64,000 nt of DNA. Origin: Nocardiopsis sp. NRRL B-16309. Lineage in GTDB: Bacteria > Actinomycetota > Actinomycetes > Streptosporangiales > Streptosporangiaceae. Location of the stretch: positions 124,001 through 188,000 of the forward strand of contig NZ_LGEC01000114.1 in assembly GCF_001279585.1 (NCBI RefSeq), in the 5' to 3' direction. The notes below the pieces were generated by a model. It was not told where the DNA came from. It was given only the letters and a program-made list of their open reading frames with translations, and searched no databases. Of this stretch, positions 32,556-41,487 are shown one piece after another. Each line of letters starts with the position of its first letter. Within the stretch, counting starts at the first letter, position 1. The translations under genes were made by a program, and so were the position numbers.

Positions 32556-32791
32556 ATCGGAGGGGAATCTTCCCAGAATCACGGGTGAGGTGACTCAGAC
32601 GTCTGGCATATCGGAGAGGGCTCGATTGTAGACCGGAACAAATCTCGCCAACAAGACGAACAGGTCACCGAACGGCGCCGAGACCACACGGGTCGGCCGC
32701 CCCGGGCGCGGCGCGCGAGGCGCCGGATCCGCCGCGCCACCGCCGGTAAAACCCGTTGCCGAGCGTGAGCGCGGCGTGGAAGCCTGCGGCC

Positions 32792-34477
32792 GTGGGATAC
32801 GTGGAGGTCAATCAGGTCGGGCACACCCTGCCCGACGGACGCGTGCTGTTGAGCGCGGTGTCGTTCCGGGTGGGCGAGGGCTCCAACACCGCGCTCGTGG
32901 GAGCCAACGGCGCTGGCAAGAGCACACTGCTGCGCCTGGTCCGGGGTGAGGCCGCCCCGCAGGAGGGCGCCGTCACCCTGGACGGCGAACTGGGCGTCAT
33001 GCCGCAGTTCGTCGGGCACGTCCGGGACGAGACCACCGTGCACGAGCTGCTGGTGTCGGTCTCCCCCGCCGCGGTCAGGACCGCGCACGCCGACCTGGAG
33101 GCGGCCGAGACCGCCATGATGGTCGACGACGGCGAGAAGACCCAGATGCGCTACGCCGAGGCGATGGCCCGCTACGGGGACGCGGGCGGCTACGAGGCCG
33201 AGGTCGTGTGGGACCAGTGCTGCGTCGCGGCCCTGGGCGCCCCCTACGAGCGCTGCCGGTGGCGCGAGGTGCGCACCCTGTCCGGGGGCGAGCAGAAGCG
33301 CCTGGTCATCGAGGCGCTGCTGCGCGGGCCGGCCCCGGTCCTGCTCCTGGACGAGCCCGACAACTACCTGGACGTTCCGGGCAAGCGCTGGCTGGAGGAG
33401 GCGCTCCTGGCCTCGCCCAAGACGGTCCTGTTCGTCTCGCACGACCGCGAACTGCTCAGCCGCGTCCCCGACCGCATCGTCACGCTGGAACTGGGCGCCG
33501 CGGGCAACACGGCGTGGGTGCACGGCGGCGCGTTCGACACCTACCACGCGGCCCGCCGCGAGCGCTTCGCCCGGCTGGACGAGCTGCGGCGGCGCTGGGA
33601 CGAGGAGCACCGCAAGCTGCGCTCCCTGGTGTCGATGTACAAGCAGAAGGCCGCCTACAACTCGGACATGGCCTCGCGCTACCAGTCCGCGCGCACCCGG
33701 CTGCGCCGCTTCGAGGACGCCGGACCGCCGGAGGGGCAGCCCCGCGAGCAGCACCTGCGGATGCGGTTGCGCGGCGGCCGGACCGGACGGCGGGCGCTGG
33801 TGTGCGAGGACCTGGAGCTGACCGGGCTGATGCGGCCCTTCGGACTGGAGGTCTGGTACGGCGAGCGGGTCGCGGTCCTGGGGTCCAACGGATCGGGGAA
33901 GTCGCACTTCCTGCGGCTGCTCGCCGGAGGCGGCGACGACCCGGAGTCGTCGCTGGTACCCGAGGAGCAGCGGCGCCGCGTCCCGACGGTCCGCAGCACG
34001 GGCCGTGCGGTGCTCGGGGCGCGCGTGCTGCCGGGCTGGTTCGCCCAGACGCACGAGCACCCGGAGTTCGCCGGCCGCACGCTCCTGGACATCCTGCACA
34101 ACGGGGAGGGGACCCGCAGCGGCGTGCCGCGCGAGGAGGCCGCGCGGGCGCTGGACCGCTACGAGCTGGCCCCGGCCGCGGAGCAGGCCTTCGACTCGCT
34201 CTCCGGCGGACAGCAGGCGCGGTTCCAGATCCTGCTGCTGGAGCTGACCGGCTCGACGATGCTGCTGCTGGACGAGCCCACCGACAACCTGGACGTCGTG
34301 TCAGCGGAGGCGCTGGAGACCGCGCTGGAGGCTTTCGAGGGAACCGTGCTGGCGGTCACCCACGACCGCTGGTTCGCGCGCGGATTCGACCGGTTCGTGG
34401 TGTTCGGCGCGGACGGACGCGTGCGGGAGGTGCCGGAGCCGGTGTGGGACGAGGAGCGCGTCCGCCGGGACCGCTGA
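32792..34477 (+). CDS. ABC-F family ATPase
   Basis: The 561-residue protein holds two ATPase domains and no membrane segments. Domain one has GANGAGKST, LSGGEQKR and LLLDEPDNYLD; domain two has GSNGSGKSH, LSGGQQAR and LLLDEPTDNLD. A charged helical linker of about 80 residues joins them (RRRWDEEHRKLRSLVSMYKQKAAYNSDM). ABC-F proteins act on ribosomes, some protecting them from antibiotics and others tuning translation; this one cannot be assigned further. The second Walker A ends in SH in place of ST. The start is probably GTG 32792, with GGAAG nine bases ahead; GTG 32765 and TTG 32756 are alternatives. It is divergent from the pseudokinase gene. Confidence 0.88.
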   Translation: MGYVEVNQVGHTLPDGRVLLSAVSFRVGEGSNTALVGANGAGKSTLLRLVRGEAAPQEGAVTLDGELGVMPQFVGHVRDETTVHELLVSVSPAAVRTAHADLEAAETAMMVDDGEKTQMRYAEAMARYGDAGGYEAEVVWDQCCVAALGAPYERCRWREVRTLSGGEQKRLVIEALLRGPAPVLLLDEPDNYLDVPGKRWLEEALLASPKTVLFVSHDRELLSRVPDRIVTLELGAAGNTAWVHGGAFDTYHAARRERFARLDELRRRWDEEHRKLRSLVSMYKQKAAYNSDMASRYQSARTRLRRFEDAGPPEGQPREQHLRMRLRGGRTGRRALVCEDLELTGLMRPFGLEVWYGERVAVLGSNGSGKSHFLRLLAGGGDDPESSLVPEEQRRRVPTVRSTGRAVLGARVLPGWFAQTHEHPEFAGRTLLDILHNGEGTRSGVPREEAARALDRYELAPAAEQAFDSLSGGQQARFQILLLELTGSTMLLLDEPTDNLDVVSAEALETALEAFEGTVLAVTHDRWFARGFDRFVVFGADGRVREVPEPVWDEERVRRDR

Positions 34478-34483
34478 GGGGTG

Positions 34484-34501
34484 TGTACAGAAGCGTATAC
34501 A
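34484..34501. promoter_or_regulatory. Putative operator before the nucleobase permease gene
   Basis: TGTACA and TATACA flank six bases (GAAGCG), forming a near-palindrome with one mismatch in an AT-rich patch after the ABC-F stop. It lies about 130 bases before the permease start and could bind a GntR-type regulator. The regulator is unknown. Confidence 0.4.
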
Positions 34502-34538
34502 TCCGGTCACTTGACCGCGGCGCAACAGGGACGGTCAT

Positions 34539-34555
34539 CCCGCGAAACACGCGGG
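34539..34555 (+). terminator. Short GC hairpin between the ABC-F and permease genes
   Basis: CCCGCG (34539-34544) pairs with CGCGGG (34550-34555) around AAACA. The stem is short; it may end the ABC-F transcript or be part of the permease leader. Confidence 0.35.
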
Positions 34556-34631
34556 TAGTTGCCTTCGCTCCGGCGACCACGGAGCACGTCGGGACCTGCC
34601 CGACTCTTCCCCCTGAGAGCGGAGGCCGCGT

Positions 34632-36119
34632 ATGTCGATCCCCCAGAACGCCACCGGACCGGAGAGCGGACCGGAGGACGAGAGGCCCGGGGCCGGCCTG
34701 ATGGTCGTCTACGGGTTCCAGCACATCCTGGCCATGTACGCCGGGGTCGTGACCCCGCCCATCATCGTCGGATCGGTCGTGGGCCTGTCCACCGCGGAGA
34801 TGGGTCTGCTCATCAGCGCGGCGCTCCTGGTCAGCGGCCTGGCGACGCTCCTGCAGACGATGGGCGTGTGGCGCTTCGGCGCCCGGCTGCCCTCGGTCAT
34901 CGGCATCTCGTTCGTGCCGGTCAGCGCGATGGTCGGCATCGCGGGCGAGAGCGGGCTGCCCACGGTGTTCGGCGCCGCGCTCGTGGCGGGCGTGTTCGGC
35001 CTGTGCGTCGTCCCGGTCATGGCGAGCCTGATCCGGTTCTTCCCGCCGGTGGTGACCGGCAGCGTCATCACGATCATCGGGGTGTCGCTGTTCCCCGTCG
35101 CGGTCGGCTGGATCACGGAGAACGACGAGTCCGGCGTGCCGACGACCTCCGGGCTGGCGCTGGCCGGGACCACCCTGCTGCTCGTGCTGCTCCTGGCGTG
35201 GATCCTTCCCGGTGTGTGGAGCCGGATGGCGGTCCTGGGCGGACTCGTCCTGGGCACGGCGGTCGCCGCGGCCTTCGGACGGGTCGACTTCTCCGCGGTC
35301 GGCGAGGGCGCGGTCTTCTCGTTCGGCCAGCCGTTCTACTTCGGCCCGCCGGAGTTCCAGACGGCCGCGATCATCACCATGTGCGTGGTCATGCTCGTCA
35401 TCCTGACCGAGGGTGTCGCCGACATCCTCGCGGTCGGGGAGATCGTGGGCGCCAGGATGGACGGGCGCCGCCTGGCCGACGGCCTGCGCGTGGACGCGCT
35501 GGCCTCCGTCGTCGGTCCGCTGCTCAACACCTTCCCCGGGAGCACGTTCAGCCAGAACGTCGGACTGGTGGCGCTGACCCGGGTCAGGAGCCGGTACGTG
35601 GTGGCCGTCGGCGGGCTGATCCTCATCACGCTCGGCCTGTTCCCGGTCCTGGGGCGGATCGTGGCGATGGTCCCCTCCCCGGTACTGGGCGGGGCCGGAC
35701 TGGTGCTGTTCGGCTCGGTGGCCGCGGCGGGGATCCGGACGCTGGCCGCGGTGCGCTACGACGGGAACATGAACCTGATCGTCGTGGCGGTGGCGCTGGC
35801 CTTCGGCACGATCCCCCTGGCCGCGCCGGCGTTCTACGACGGCTTCCCGAGCTGGGCCGCGATGATCCTGAGCTCGGGGATCGTGGCGGGGGCGATCGCG
35901 GCACTGCTGCTCAACGCCTGCTTCAACATCCTGGGCCGCGGGGACCGCGGAACCGAGACGGACGGAGCCCCCGGGGAAGAGGGGGCGCCCGAGGTGGACA
36001 GGACGCCCGAGACGGGTGGGGCACCCGGGGCGGAGACGGCATCGGAGCAGACCGAGGCGGCCGGACCTCCGGCCGCCGGGTCCGCCGGGAAGCCCTCCGG
36101 AAGCACGCCGAAGACGTGA
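34632..36119 (+). CDS. NCS2-family nucleobase (xanthine/uracil) permease
   Basis: This 495-residue protein has about fourteen membrane helices and the NCS2 hallmarks: YGFQHILAMYAGVVTPPIIVG at the start, the glutamine-asparagine motif FSQNVGLVALTRVRSRYV near residue 305, and an acidic helix ILTEGVADILAVGEIVG near 255. The pattern is closer to xanthine/urate permeases than to UraA, but I cannot fix the substrate. It imports a purine or pyrimidine base with protons. After the last helix comes an acidic, low-complexity cytoplasmic tail (about 60 residues rich in GAPE and TPET). The ATG follows a GAGAGCGGAGG site. No catabolic genes lie beside it. Confidence 0.92.
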   Translation: MSIPQNATGPESGPEDERPGAGLMVVYGFQHILAMYAGVVTPPIIVGSVVGLSTAEMGLLISAALLVSGLATLLQTMGVWRFGARLPSVIGISFVPVSAMVGIAGESGLPTVFGAALVAGVFGLCVVPVMASLIRFFPPVVTGSVITIIGVSLFPVAVGWITENDESGVPTTSGLALAGTTLLLVLLLAWILPGVWSRMAVLGGLVLGTAVAAAFGRVDFSAVGEGAVFSFGQPFYFGPPEFQTAAIITMCVVMLVILTEGVADILAVGEIVGARMDGRRLADGLRVDALASVVGPLLNTFPGSTFSQNVGLVALTRVRSRYVVAVGGLILITLGLFPVLGRIVAMVPSPVLGGAGLVLFGSVAAAGIRTLAAVRYDGNMNLIVVAVALAFGTIPLAAPAFYDGFPSWAAMILSSGIVAGAIAALLLNACFNILGRGDRGTETDGAPGEEGAPEVDRTPETGGAPGAETASEQTEAAGPPAAGSAGKPSGSTPKT

Positions 36120-36124
36120 CGGAC

Positions 36125-36157
36125 GGTACCGGTCGGCCCCCTCACCCGACCGGTACC
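36125..36157. terminator. Bidirectional terminator between the permease and lipoprotein genes
   Basis: GGTACCGGTCGG (36125-36136) pairs perfectly with 36146-36157 around a nine-base loop. It starts five bases after the permease stop and also contains the stop codon of the convergent lipoprotein gene, so one hairpin serves both genes. Confidence 0.75.
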
Positions 36158-37149
36158 TCCAGCTCGACCGTGGCGGAGCACTCCTCGCGGCAGCCCTCGA
36201 TCCGCAGCACCCCGCCCGGCTCGGCGTCCACCACGCGGAACGCCGCCCGGGTGGTGGATCCCGCCCCCAGCTCGTACCGCCCGGCCGCCGAGGCGACGTC
36301 GTGCTCCTCGCCGTCGGGGTCGACGTACACGGCGCCGAGGAGGTCGATGTCCACCGGGTGGACGGTACTGACGTCGACGGTCATCTCCAGGTCCTGTGCG
36401 TGGTAGGCGCTCACCAGCGAAGCGTGCACGCCCTCGGAGGACGCGCTCCGCTCTCCGGCCCCGAACAGTCCGGGCCCCGGGTCGGCGCCGTCGACCAGGA
36501 AGTCCTCGATCCGGTCGCCCTCGGACTCGAAACCGGTGAAGTGCGCGCACTGGCGCTCCTGCGGCGGGTCCGCGTCCTTGTCCCCGGGGTCGCACAGCTC
36601 GAAGCCCTGGGCGGTCGGCCGCACCTCGGCCGCGGTGAGCGGGCGGCCCTCGTCGGCCCGCGCCTGGGCGACCGAGATCCGGTGGGTGAGGAACGCGTCG
36701 GCGGTGGAGCCCTCGGGGGTGAGCAGCCAGCCCTCGCGCATGCGGTCGGGTTCGTCGGTCGCCGCGAGGGCGTCCATGTACTCGGCCGCGGCCTCGGGCG
36801 CGGCCTCGTACTCCGGAGTGGGAGTGGCGGTGGTCGGGGACCGGGAGGGCGACGGCTCCCCTTCGGACGCGGTCGGCGCCTCCTCGTCCGGCGTCCCGGT
36901 GCCCGGCGCGGTCCCGTCCGGCGACTCACCGTCAGGTGCTTCCCCGCCCGGTGCCTCGGTGTCCGACGTGGTCGCGCCCGGTGGCTCCTGCTCCGGTGAC
37001 CCCTCGTCCGGCGGCGCCGGGGTTCCGGTGTCCTCCGCGGGACCGACGGCCGCGGGCGGCTCCTGCTCCTGCGCCCACCCGCAGGCCGCGGTGGCCAGGA
37101 GGAGTGCGGCCGCCACCGCCGCCGAGGCACGCAGACGCGTCGAGGCCAT
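36142..37149 (-). CDS. Secreted lipoprotein with a proline/glutamate-rich linker
   Basis: The 335-residue protein starts with a short basic stretch, a hydrophobic segment and a lipobox ATAAC with the cysteine at residue 23, so it should be a lipoprotein on the outer side of the membrane. Residues 24-115 are a low-complexity linker rich in P, E, G, T and D with repeats of the type PDGESPDGT. The folded C-terminal domain (about 120-335) has two cysteine pairs likely to form disulphides (FELCDPGDKD, QCAHFTGFE; EGCREECSATVELEV) and ends in a beta-rich stretch. I do not recognise the family. The ATG follows GGGGGAGGAG. The linker suggests that the domain reaches out through the peptidoglycan. Confidence 0.75.
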   Translation of the reverse strand: MASTRLRASAAVAAALLLATAACGWAQEQEPPAAVGPAEDTGTPAPPDEGSPEQEPPGATTSDTEAPGGEAPDGESPDGTAPGTGTPDEEAPTASEGEPSPSRSPTTATPTPEYEAAPEAAAEYMDALAATDEPDRMREGWLLTPEGSTADAFLTHRISVAQARADEGRPLTAAEVRPTAQGFELCDPGDKDADPPQERQCAHFTGFESEGDRIEDFLVDGADPGPGLFGAGERSASSEGVHASLVSAYHAQDLEMTVDVSTVHPVDIDLLGAVYVDPDGEEHDVASAAGRYELGAGSTTRAAFRVVDAEPGGVLRIEGCREECSATVELEVPVG

Positions 37150-37195
37150 AGGGCTCCTCCCCCGAGATCACCACGATGCCGTGCGGGCCGAGCCT

Positions 37196-37214
37196 AGTTT
37201 GGATTGTCCAAATT
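37196..37214. promoter_or_regulatory. Inverted repeat upstream of the fused carboxyltransferase
   Basis: AGTTTGGA and TCCAAATT flank the spacer TTG; the inner six bases of each arm (TTTGGA/TCCAAA) match perfectly. It lies in the divergent region between the lipoprotein and carboxyltransferase genes, 169 bases before the latter. The compact shape suggests an operator for a dimeric regulator, perhaps tied to fatty-acid or malonyl-CoA supply. The rest of 37150-37382 shows nothing else. Confidence 0.45.
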
Positions 37215-37382
37215 GAGGTTGTTCTGCCCACTATGTCCGTCTATGCGAAGGGGAAAGAGGCGGCCAAGTCTCCGTCCCCAGACACCGGGCGGGCGGAGGT
37301 ACGGCGCTCAGCACGGGCACGTCCTTGCACCCGCGCGGCCGTGGCGCGCATGCTGGCGGCGACGAACGGCGGTGGTGGACCG

Positions 37383-38966
37383 ATGAGCGCGACGGCGGCG
37401 GACGTGATCGCGAGCCTGGCGGACGGGGGCTCCTTCGACCCGTGGGACGACCACGCGTACCCGCTCGCCCCGGAACCGGCCTACGCGGCCGCGCTGGAGC
37501 GCGCGCGGGCGGCGACCGGGCTGGCCGAGTCCGTGGTCACGGGGCGGGCCCGGATCGGCGGGCGGCCGGTGGCCCTGGTCGTGTCCGAGTTCGCCTTCCT
37601 GGCCGGATCGATCGGGACGGCCACCGCCGAACGCATCATCCGGGCGGTCGAACGCGCCACGGACGAGGGCCTGCCCGTGGTGGCCGCGCCGTGTTCCGGT
37701 GGAACCCGCATGCAGGAGGGCACGGTCGCCTTCGTCCGCATGGTCGAGGTGACGGCCGCGCTCGCCGCGCACCGGGCGGCCGGGCTCCCCTACCTCGTCT
37801 ACCTGCGCCATCCCACGACCGGCGGCGTGTTCGCGTCCTGGGGGTCGCTGGGCCACGCGACCTTCGCCGAGCCCGGCGCGCTGCTGGGCTTCCTGGGACC
37901 GCGGGTGTACCGGGCCCTGGAGGGCAGGCCGTTCCCGGCCGGAGTACAGACCGCCGAGAACCTGGCCCGGCACGGGCTGGTCGACGGGGTCGTGCCGCTC
38001 GACGCGATCGGCGGGGTGCTCGCCCGGACCCTGGCCGTCCTGGCGACCGGCACGCGGGACACGACCGGAGCGACACGTACCGCCCACACGAGGGGGCAGG
38101 AGCCGGCCGGCACGGCCGGCCCACAGGATGCGGCCCACACGGACGACCGGACCCCTACGTCCGCTGCGACCGGCGCCGCGAGGGCCGACACCGCGGCGCC
38201 CCCGGCGTGGGAGGCGGTCCTGCGCTCGCGGGACCCGGAACGCCCCGGGGCCCTCGACCTCCTGGCGACCGCCGCCGACGTGGTCCGCCTGTCCCGCGGC
38301 GCGATCGTCCTCGCCACCGCCCGCTTCGGCTCCGTGCCCTGCGTGGTCCTCGCCCAGGACCGCCGGGCGCAGCGCGCGGGCCACCCGCTGGGCCCGGCGG
38401 CCCTGCGCACCGCGCGGCGCGGCGTCGCGCTCGCGACCGGTCTCGGCCTCCCGCTCGTCACGGTCGTCGACACCCCCGGCGCCGACCTGTCGCGCGAGGC
38501 CGAGGAGGGCGGACTGGCCGCGGAGATCGCCGCCTGCATCGCTGACCTGGCCGGCGCCCCCTTCCCCGTCCTGTGCGTGGTCCTCGGTGAGGGCTGCGGC
38601 GGCGGAGCGCTCGCCCTGCTGCCCGCCGACCGCGTCCTGGCGGCGCGGCACGCCTGGATCGCGCCGCTGCCGCCCGAGGGCGCGAGCGCGATCGTGCACC
38701 GCACCGTCGACCGGGCCGCGGAACTCGCCGCGGCCCTCGGCCTCACCGCGTCCGACCTGGCCCGCGCGGGGATCGTGGACCGGATCGTCGCCGAACGGCC
38801 GGACGCCGCCGCCGAACCCGGGGCCTTCGTCCGGCGGATGGGCCGGGCGGTCACCGAGGAGCTGGCGGCGCTCGCCCGCGGCCCGGTCCCCGACCGGGCC
38901 GCACGCCTGCGGCCGACCGCCCCGGTCAGGGGCGCAGGACGACCGGGAACTCCGCCAGGCTGTTGA
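37383..38966 (+). CDS. Fused AccD/AccA-type carboxyltransferase
   Basis: The 527-residue protein joins two crotonase-fold halves. The N-terminal half (about 1-220) is AccD-like without the zinc ribbon (VVAAPCSGGTRMQEGTVAFVRM; GGVFASWGSLGH). The C-terminal half (about 280-500) is AccA-like (GLPLVTVVDTPGADLSREAEEGG; VLGEGCGGGALALLPADRVLA). An alanine/threonine-rich linker of about 60 residues separates them. Such fusions transfer a carboxyl group between biotin and an acyl-CoA or, in related enzymes, act in malonate decarboxylation. No biotin carboxylase gene sits beside it; the large carboxylase at 2672-8152 carries its own carboxyltransferase. The ATG at 37383 has only a weak GGTGG site. The 3' end overlaps the convergent P450 gene by 41 bases. 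Confidence 0.85.
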   Translation: MSATAADVIASLADGGSFDPWDDHAYPLAPEPAYAAALERARAATGLAESVVTGRARIGGRPVALVVSEFAFLAGSIGTATAERIIRAVERATDEGLPVVAAPCSGGTRMQEGTVAFVRMVEVTAALAAHRAAGLPYLVYLRHPTTGGVFASWGSLGHATFAEPGALLGFLGPRVYRALEGRPFPAGVQTAENLARHGLVDGVVPLDAIGGVLARTLAVLATGTRDTTGATRTAHTRGQEPAGTAGPQDAAHTDDRTPTSAATGAARADTAAPPAWEAVLRSRDPERPGALDLLATAADVVRLSRGAIVLATARFGSVPCVVLAQDRRAQRAGHPLGPAALRTARRGVALATGLGLPLVTVVDTPGADLSREAEEGGLAAEIAACIADLAGAPFPVLCVVLGEGCGGGALALLPADRVLAARHAWIAPLPPEGASAIVHRTVDRAAELAAALGLTASDLARAGIVDRIVAERPDAAAEPGAFVRRMGRAVTEELAALARGPVPDRAARLRPTAPVRGAGRPGTPPGC

Positions 38967-40170
38967 CCGACAGCGCGGACTCCACCCGCAGCTCCTCGTC
39001 CGGGACGGCCAGCCGCAGGTCGGGGAAGCGCTCGAAGAGCATCGGCAGGATGATCCGGGCCTCCAGCCGCGACAGCGGGGCGCCCGGGCAGATGTGCGGC
39101 CCGTACCCGAAGCTGATGTGGCGGCCCCGGGTGCGCGTGACGTCGAAGACCTCCGGGTGCGGGTCCTCGCCGAACTCGGCACGGTCCCGGCTGGTCGCCC
39201 CGTAGTGCGTCAGCAGCGCGTCACCCTCGCGGATGGTCCGGCCGCCGATCTCGACGTCCTCGGTGGCGAACCGGAACATCATGAGGTTGTTGGGCGGGTC
39301 GTAGCGCAGGACCTCCTCGATGACCGCCTCCCAGGTGACCTTGCCCTGGTCGAGCAGCGCGAACTGGTCGGGGTGGGCCAGCAGCGCCCGCACCGCGTTG
39401 GTCAGCAGGTTCACCGTGGTCTCGTGCCCGGCCGCCACCACCGACAGCAGCGTGATGGTGATCTCCGTGTCGCTGAGGGCGTCCCCGTCCTCCCCCGCGT
39501 TCAGCAGGTCGGTGGTGAAGTCGTCGCCCGGCTCGGCGCGCTTGCGGGCGACCATCTCGCCGAAGAACTGGAAGAGCGCCCCGTAGATCCGCAGGTGCTC
39601 GCCGTCGGCCATGTCGCCGGAGAAGAGCTTGGCGTACATCTCGCCCAGCTGCGAGTACTCGGACTCGGCCACCCCGTACAGCTCACCGATCACGCTCATG
39701 GGCACCTTGAAGGTGAACTCGGACTTCAGGTCCAGCCGCTCCCCCGCCCGGGGCTCCAGGGCGTCGAGCGCCGCGGCCGTGATCCGCTCGATGTCCGGCC
39801 GCAGCCGCTCGACCCGGCGCGCGGAGAACGGACTGGCGGTGAGCTGGCGCAGCCGCCGGTGCGGGGCGCCGTCCAGGGCCAGCATGTTCGAGTTGTCCAG
39901 GGGGATCGTGCCCAGCAGCGGCCATCCCTCGGGCACCCGGCCGTTCTGGTAGTCGGCCCAGTGGTCCACGCTCTTGACGAACCGGGGGTCGGTGAGGGTG
40001 GCGCGGCTGACCTCGTGGTGGGTCGTGGCCCAGGCCCGGACCCCGCCGGGCAGCTCCACCCGCGTGACCGGTCCCGCCTGGTAGAGGCGCTCGCGGTCGG
40101 CCTGGACGTCGTCGGGCACGGCGTGGATGAGGGGGACGCCGTCGGGACTGTGCTGAACGGGGCAGGACAT
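38926..40170 (-). CDS. Cytochrome P450, CYP154-like (distal copy)
   Basis: The 414-residue P450 has the standard motifs: I-helix VVAAGHETTVN, K-helix ExxR in EEVLRYDPP, and the haem loop FGYGPHICPGAPLSR with the cysteine ligand. It would oxidise a small molecule using electrons from a ferredoxin. The start MSCPVQH is shared with the copy at 41488-42732, which is also 414 residues, so the two are clear paralogues. The ATG shares one base with the stop of the upstream P450 and has an AAGGAG site. It is the last gene of the conservon transcript. Its 3' end overlaps the convergent carboxyltransferase gene by 41 bases. Substrate unknown; CYP154-type enzymes often accept cyclic or steroid-like compounds. 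Confidence 0.92.
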   Translation of the reverse strand: MSCPVQHSPDGVPLIHAVPDDVQADRERLYQAGPVTRVELPGGVRAWATTHHEVSRATLTDPRFVKSVDHWADYQNGRVPEGWPLLGTIPLDNSNMLALDGAPHRRLRQLTASPFSARRVERLRPDIERITAAALDALEPRAGERLDLKSEFTFKVPMSVIGELYGVAESEYSQLGEMYAKLFSGDMADGEHLRIYGALFQFFGEMVARKRAEPGDDFTTDLLNAGEDGDALSDTEITITLLSVVAAGHETTVNLLTNAVRALLAHPDQFALLDQGKVTWEAVIEEVLRYDPPNNLMMFRFATEDVEIGGRTIREGDALLTHYGATSRDRAEFGEDPHPEVFDVTRTRGRHISFGYGPHICPGAPLSRLEARIILPMLFERFPDLRLAVPDEELRVESALSVNSLAEFPVVLRP

Positions 40171-41399
40171 CAGTTCACTCCTTGTGGGGTGGAGGGCGTG
40201 AAGGTGACGGGGAGGGCGGTCACGCCCCGGATCCACGGAGAGGGCCGCCACCGCACGTCCTGGGCCGCGATCGCCAGTTCCAGGTCGGGCAGGCGGTCGA
40301 GGAGCACCTCCACGGCCGTGACCGCCATCGTCTCGGCCAGTCCGCGGGCGGCGTAGGGGCAGCCGTGCTCACCGTGGGAGAAGGAGAGGTGGGCGTGGTT
40401 GGCGCCGTGCCCGGACGCCGTCCGCCCCGCCGCCGTCCCGCCGGCCCGCAGCCACGGGTCCCGGTTGGCCGCGGCGAAGCCGAGCACCAGCAGGTCCCCC
40501 GTCCGGATGATCCGCCCGCCCAGCTCGACGTCGTGGGCGGCGAAGCGGCCGGCGTTCATCTGCGAGGGCGAGTCCTCCCACAGGACCTCCACCAGGGCCT
40601 CGCGGACGCTGCTGCGCGCCCCGGACAGCGACGCGGCGAAGCGGTCGTCGGTGAGCATCAGGCGCAGGGCGTTGCCGATCCACTCGGCCGTGGTCTGGTG
40701 GGCGCCGCCCAGGATGGCGACGAGTTCGGCGACCAGGTCCCCGTCGGTGTAGCCGGCGGGGTGGGCGATCATCCGCGACACCACGTCCGGGCCGGGAGCG
40801 GCCCGGCGGTCGGCGACCAGCCGGGTGAACTCCGCGGCGATGCGGCCGTGCGCCGCCACGGACTCGGGACCGGCGTCGAACACCGTGCTCATGTCCGAGG
40901 TGATCGCCTCGCCCTTCTCGTCGTCCAGGCCGTACATCCAGCACAGCAGGAGCGAGGGCAGGCGCTGGGCGTACTGGGTGCGCAGGTCGGCGGCGCTGTC
41001 GGTGCAGAACCCGTCGATGAGGCGGTCGGCCAGCCGGGTGGTGACCGTCCGCAGCTCGTAGGGGTCGGCGCCGTGCAGCGCGTCGTTGACGGCCGCGGCG
41101 CGGCGCCGGTGCTCGGCGCCCTCGGCCGAGAGGAGGTTGGGCAGCGGGGCCAGGACCGGCAGCAGCGGCCAGTCCTCGGGCACCCGGTCCCAGGCGTTCC
41201 AGCGGCGCGGGCTGCGCGCGAACACGTCCGGGGTGCTCAGGACGTGGTGCAGCTCGCGGTAGCCGATGACCAGCCAGGCCGGGACGTCGGCCTCCAGCAG
41301 CACCGGCACGACCGGCCCGTGCTCGTCGCGCATGGTCCGGTAGAGGGCGGCCGGGTCGTCGTGGAAGCCGGGGCCGTACAGGCGGACGGGATCGCTCAC
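40170..41399 (-). CDS. Atypical cytochrome P450, CYP157-like (distal copy)
   Basis: This 409-residue P450 keeps the haem cysteine in FSHGEHGCPYAARG but lacks the K-helix arginine: the ExxR position reads EVLW. The I-helix is GGAHQTTAEW, with glutamine where the acidic residue normally stands. Loss of ExxR is the known mark of the CYP157 family, which in Streptomyces sits in conservons beside a CYP154. The GTG at 41399 follows GGAGG. An 88-base gap separates it from the upstream P450, the only sizeable gap in the operon and the likely junction of the duplication. Whether these proteins catalyse or act as redox partners or binding proteins is not clear. Confidence 0.88.
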   Translation of the reverse strand: MSDPVRLYGPGFHDDPAALYRTMRDEHGPVVPVLLEADVPAWLVIGYRELHHVLSTPDVFARSPRRWNAWDRVPEDWPLLPVLAPLPNLLSAEGAEHRRRAAAVNDALHGADPYELRTVTTRLADRLIDGFCTDSAADLRTQYAQRLPSLLLCWMYGLDDEKGEAITSDMSTVFDAGPESVAAHGRIAAEFTRLVADRRAAPGPDVVSRMIAHPAGYTDGDLVAELVAILGGAHQTTAEWIGNALRLMLTDDRFAASLSGARSSVREALVEVLWEDSPSQMNAGRFAAHDVELGGRIIRTGDLLVLGFAAANRDPWLRAGGTAAGRTASGHGANHAHLSFSHGEHGCPYAARGLAETMAVTAVEVLLDRLPDLELAIAAQDVRWRPSPWIRGVTALPVTFTPSTPQGVN

Positions 41400-41487
41400 C
41401 GGGGAGCCTCCGTGGGGGGAAGGGGGGCGAGGGGGGTGGGTGCGGCCGGGCCGCGCCCGGTCGTGCGGCGCGCGGCCCGGCCGGTGT

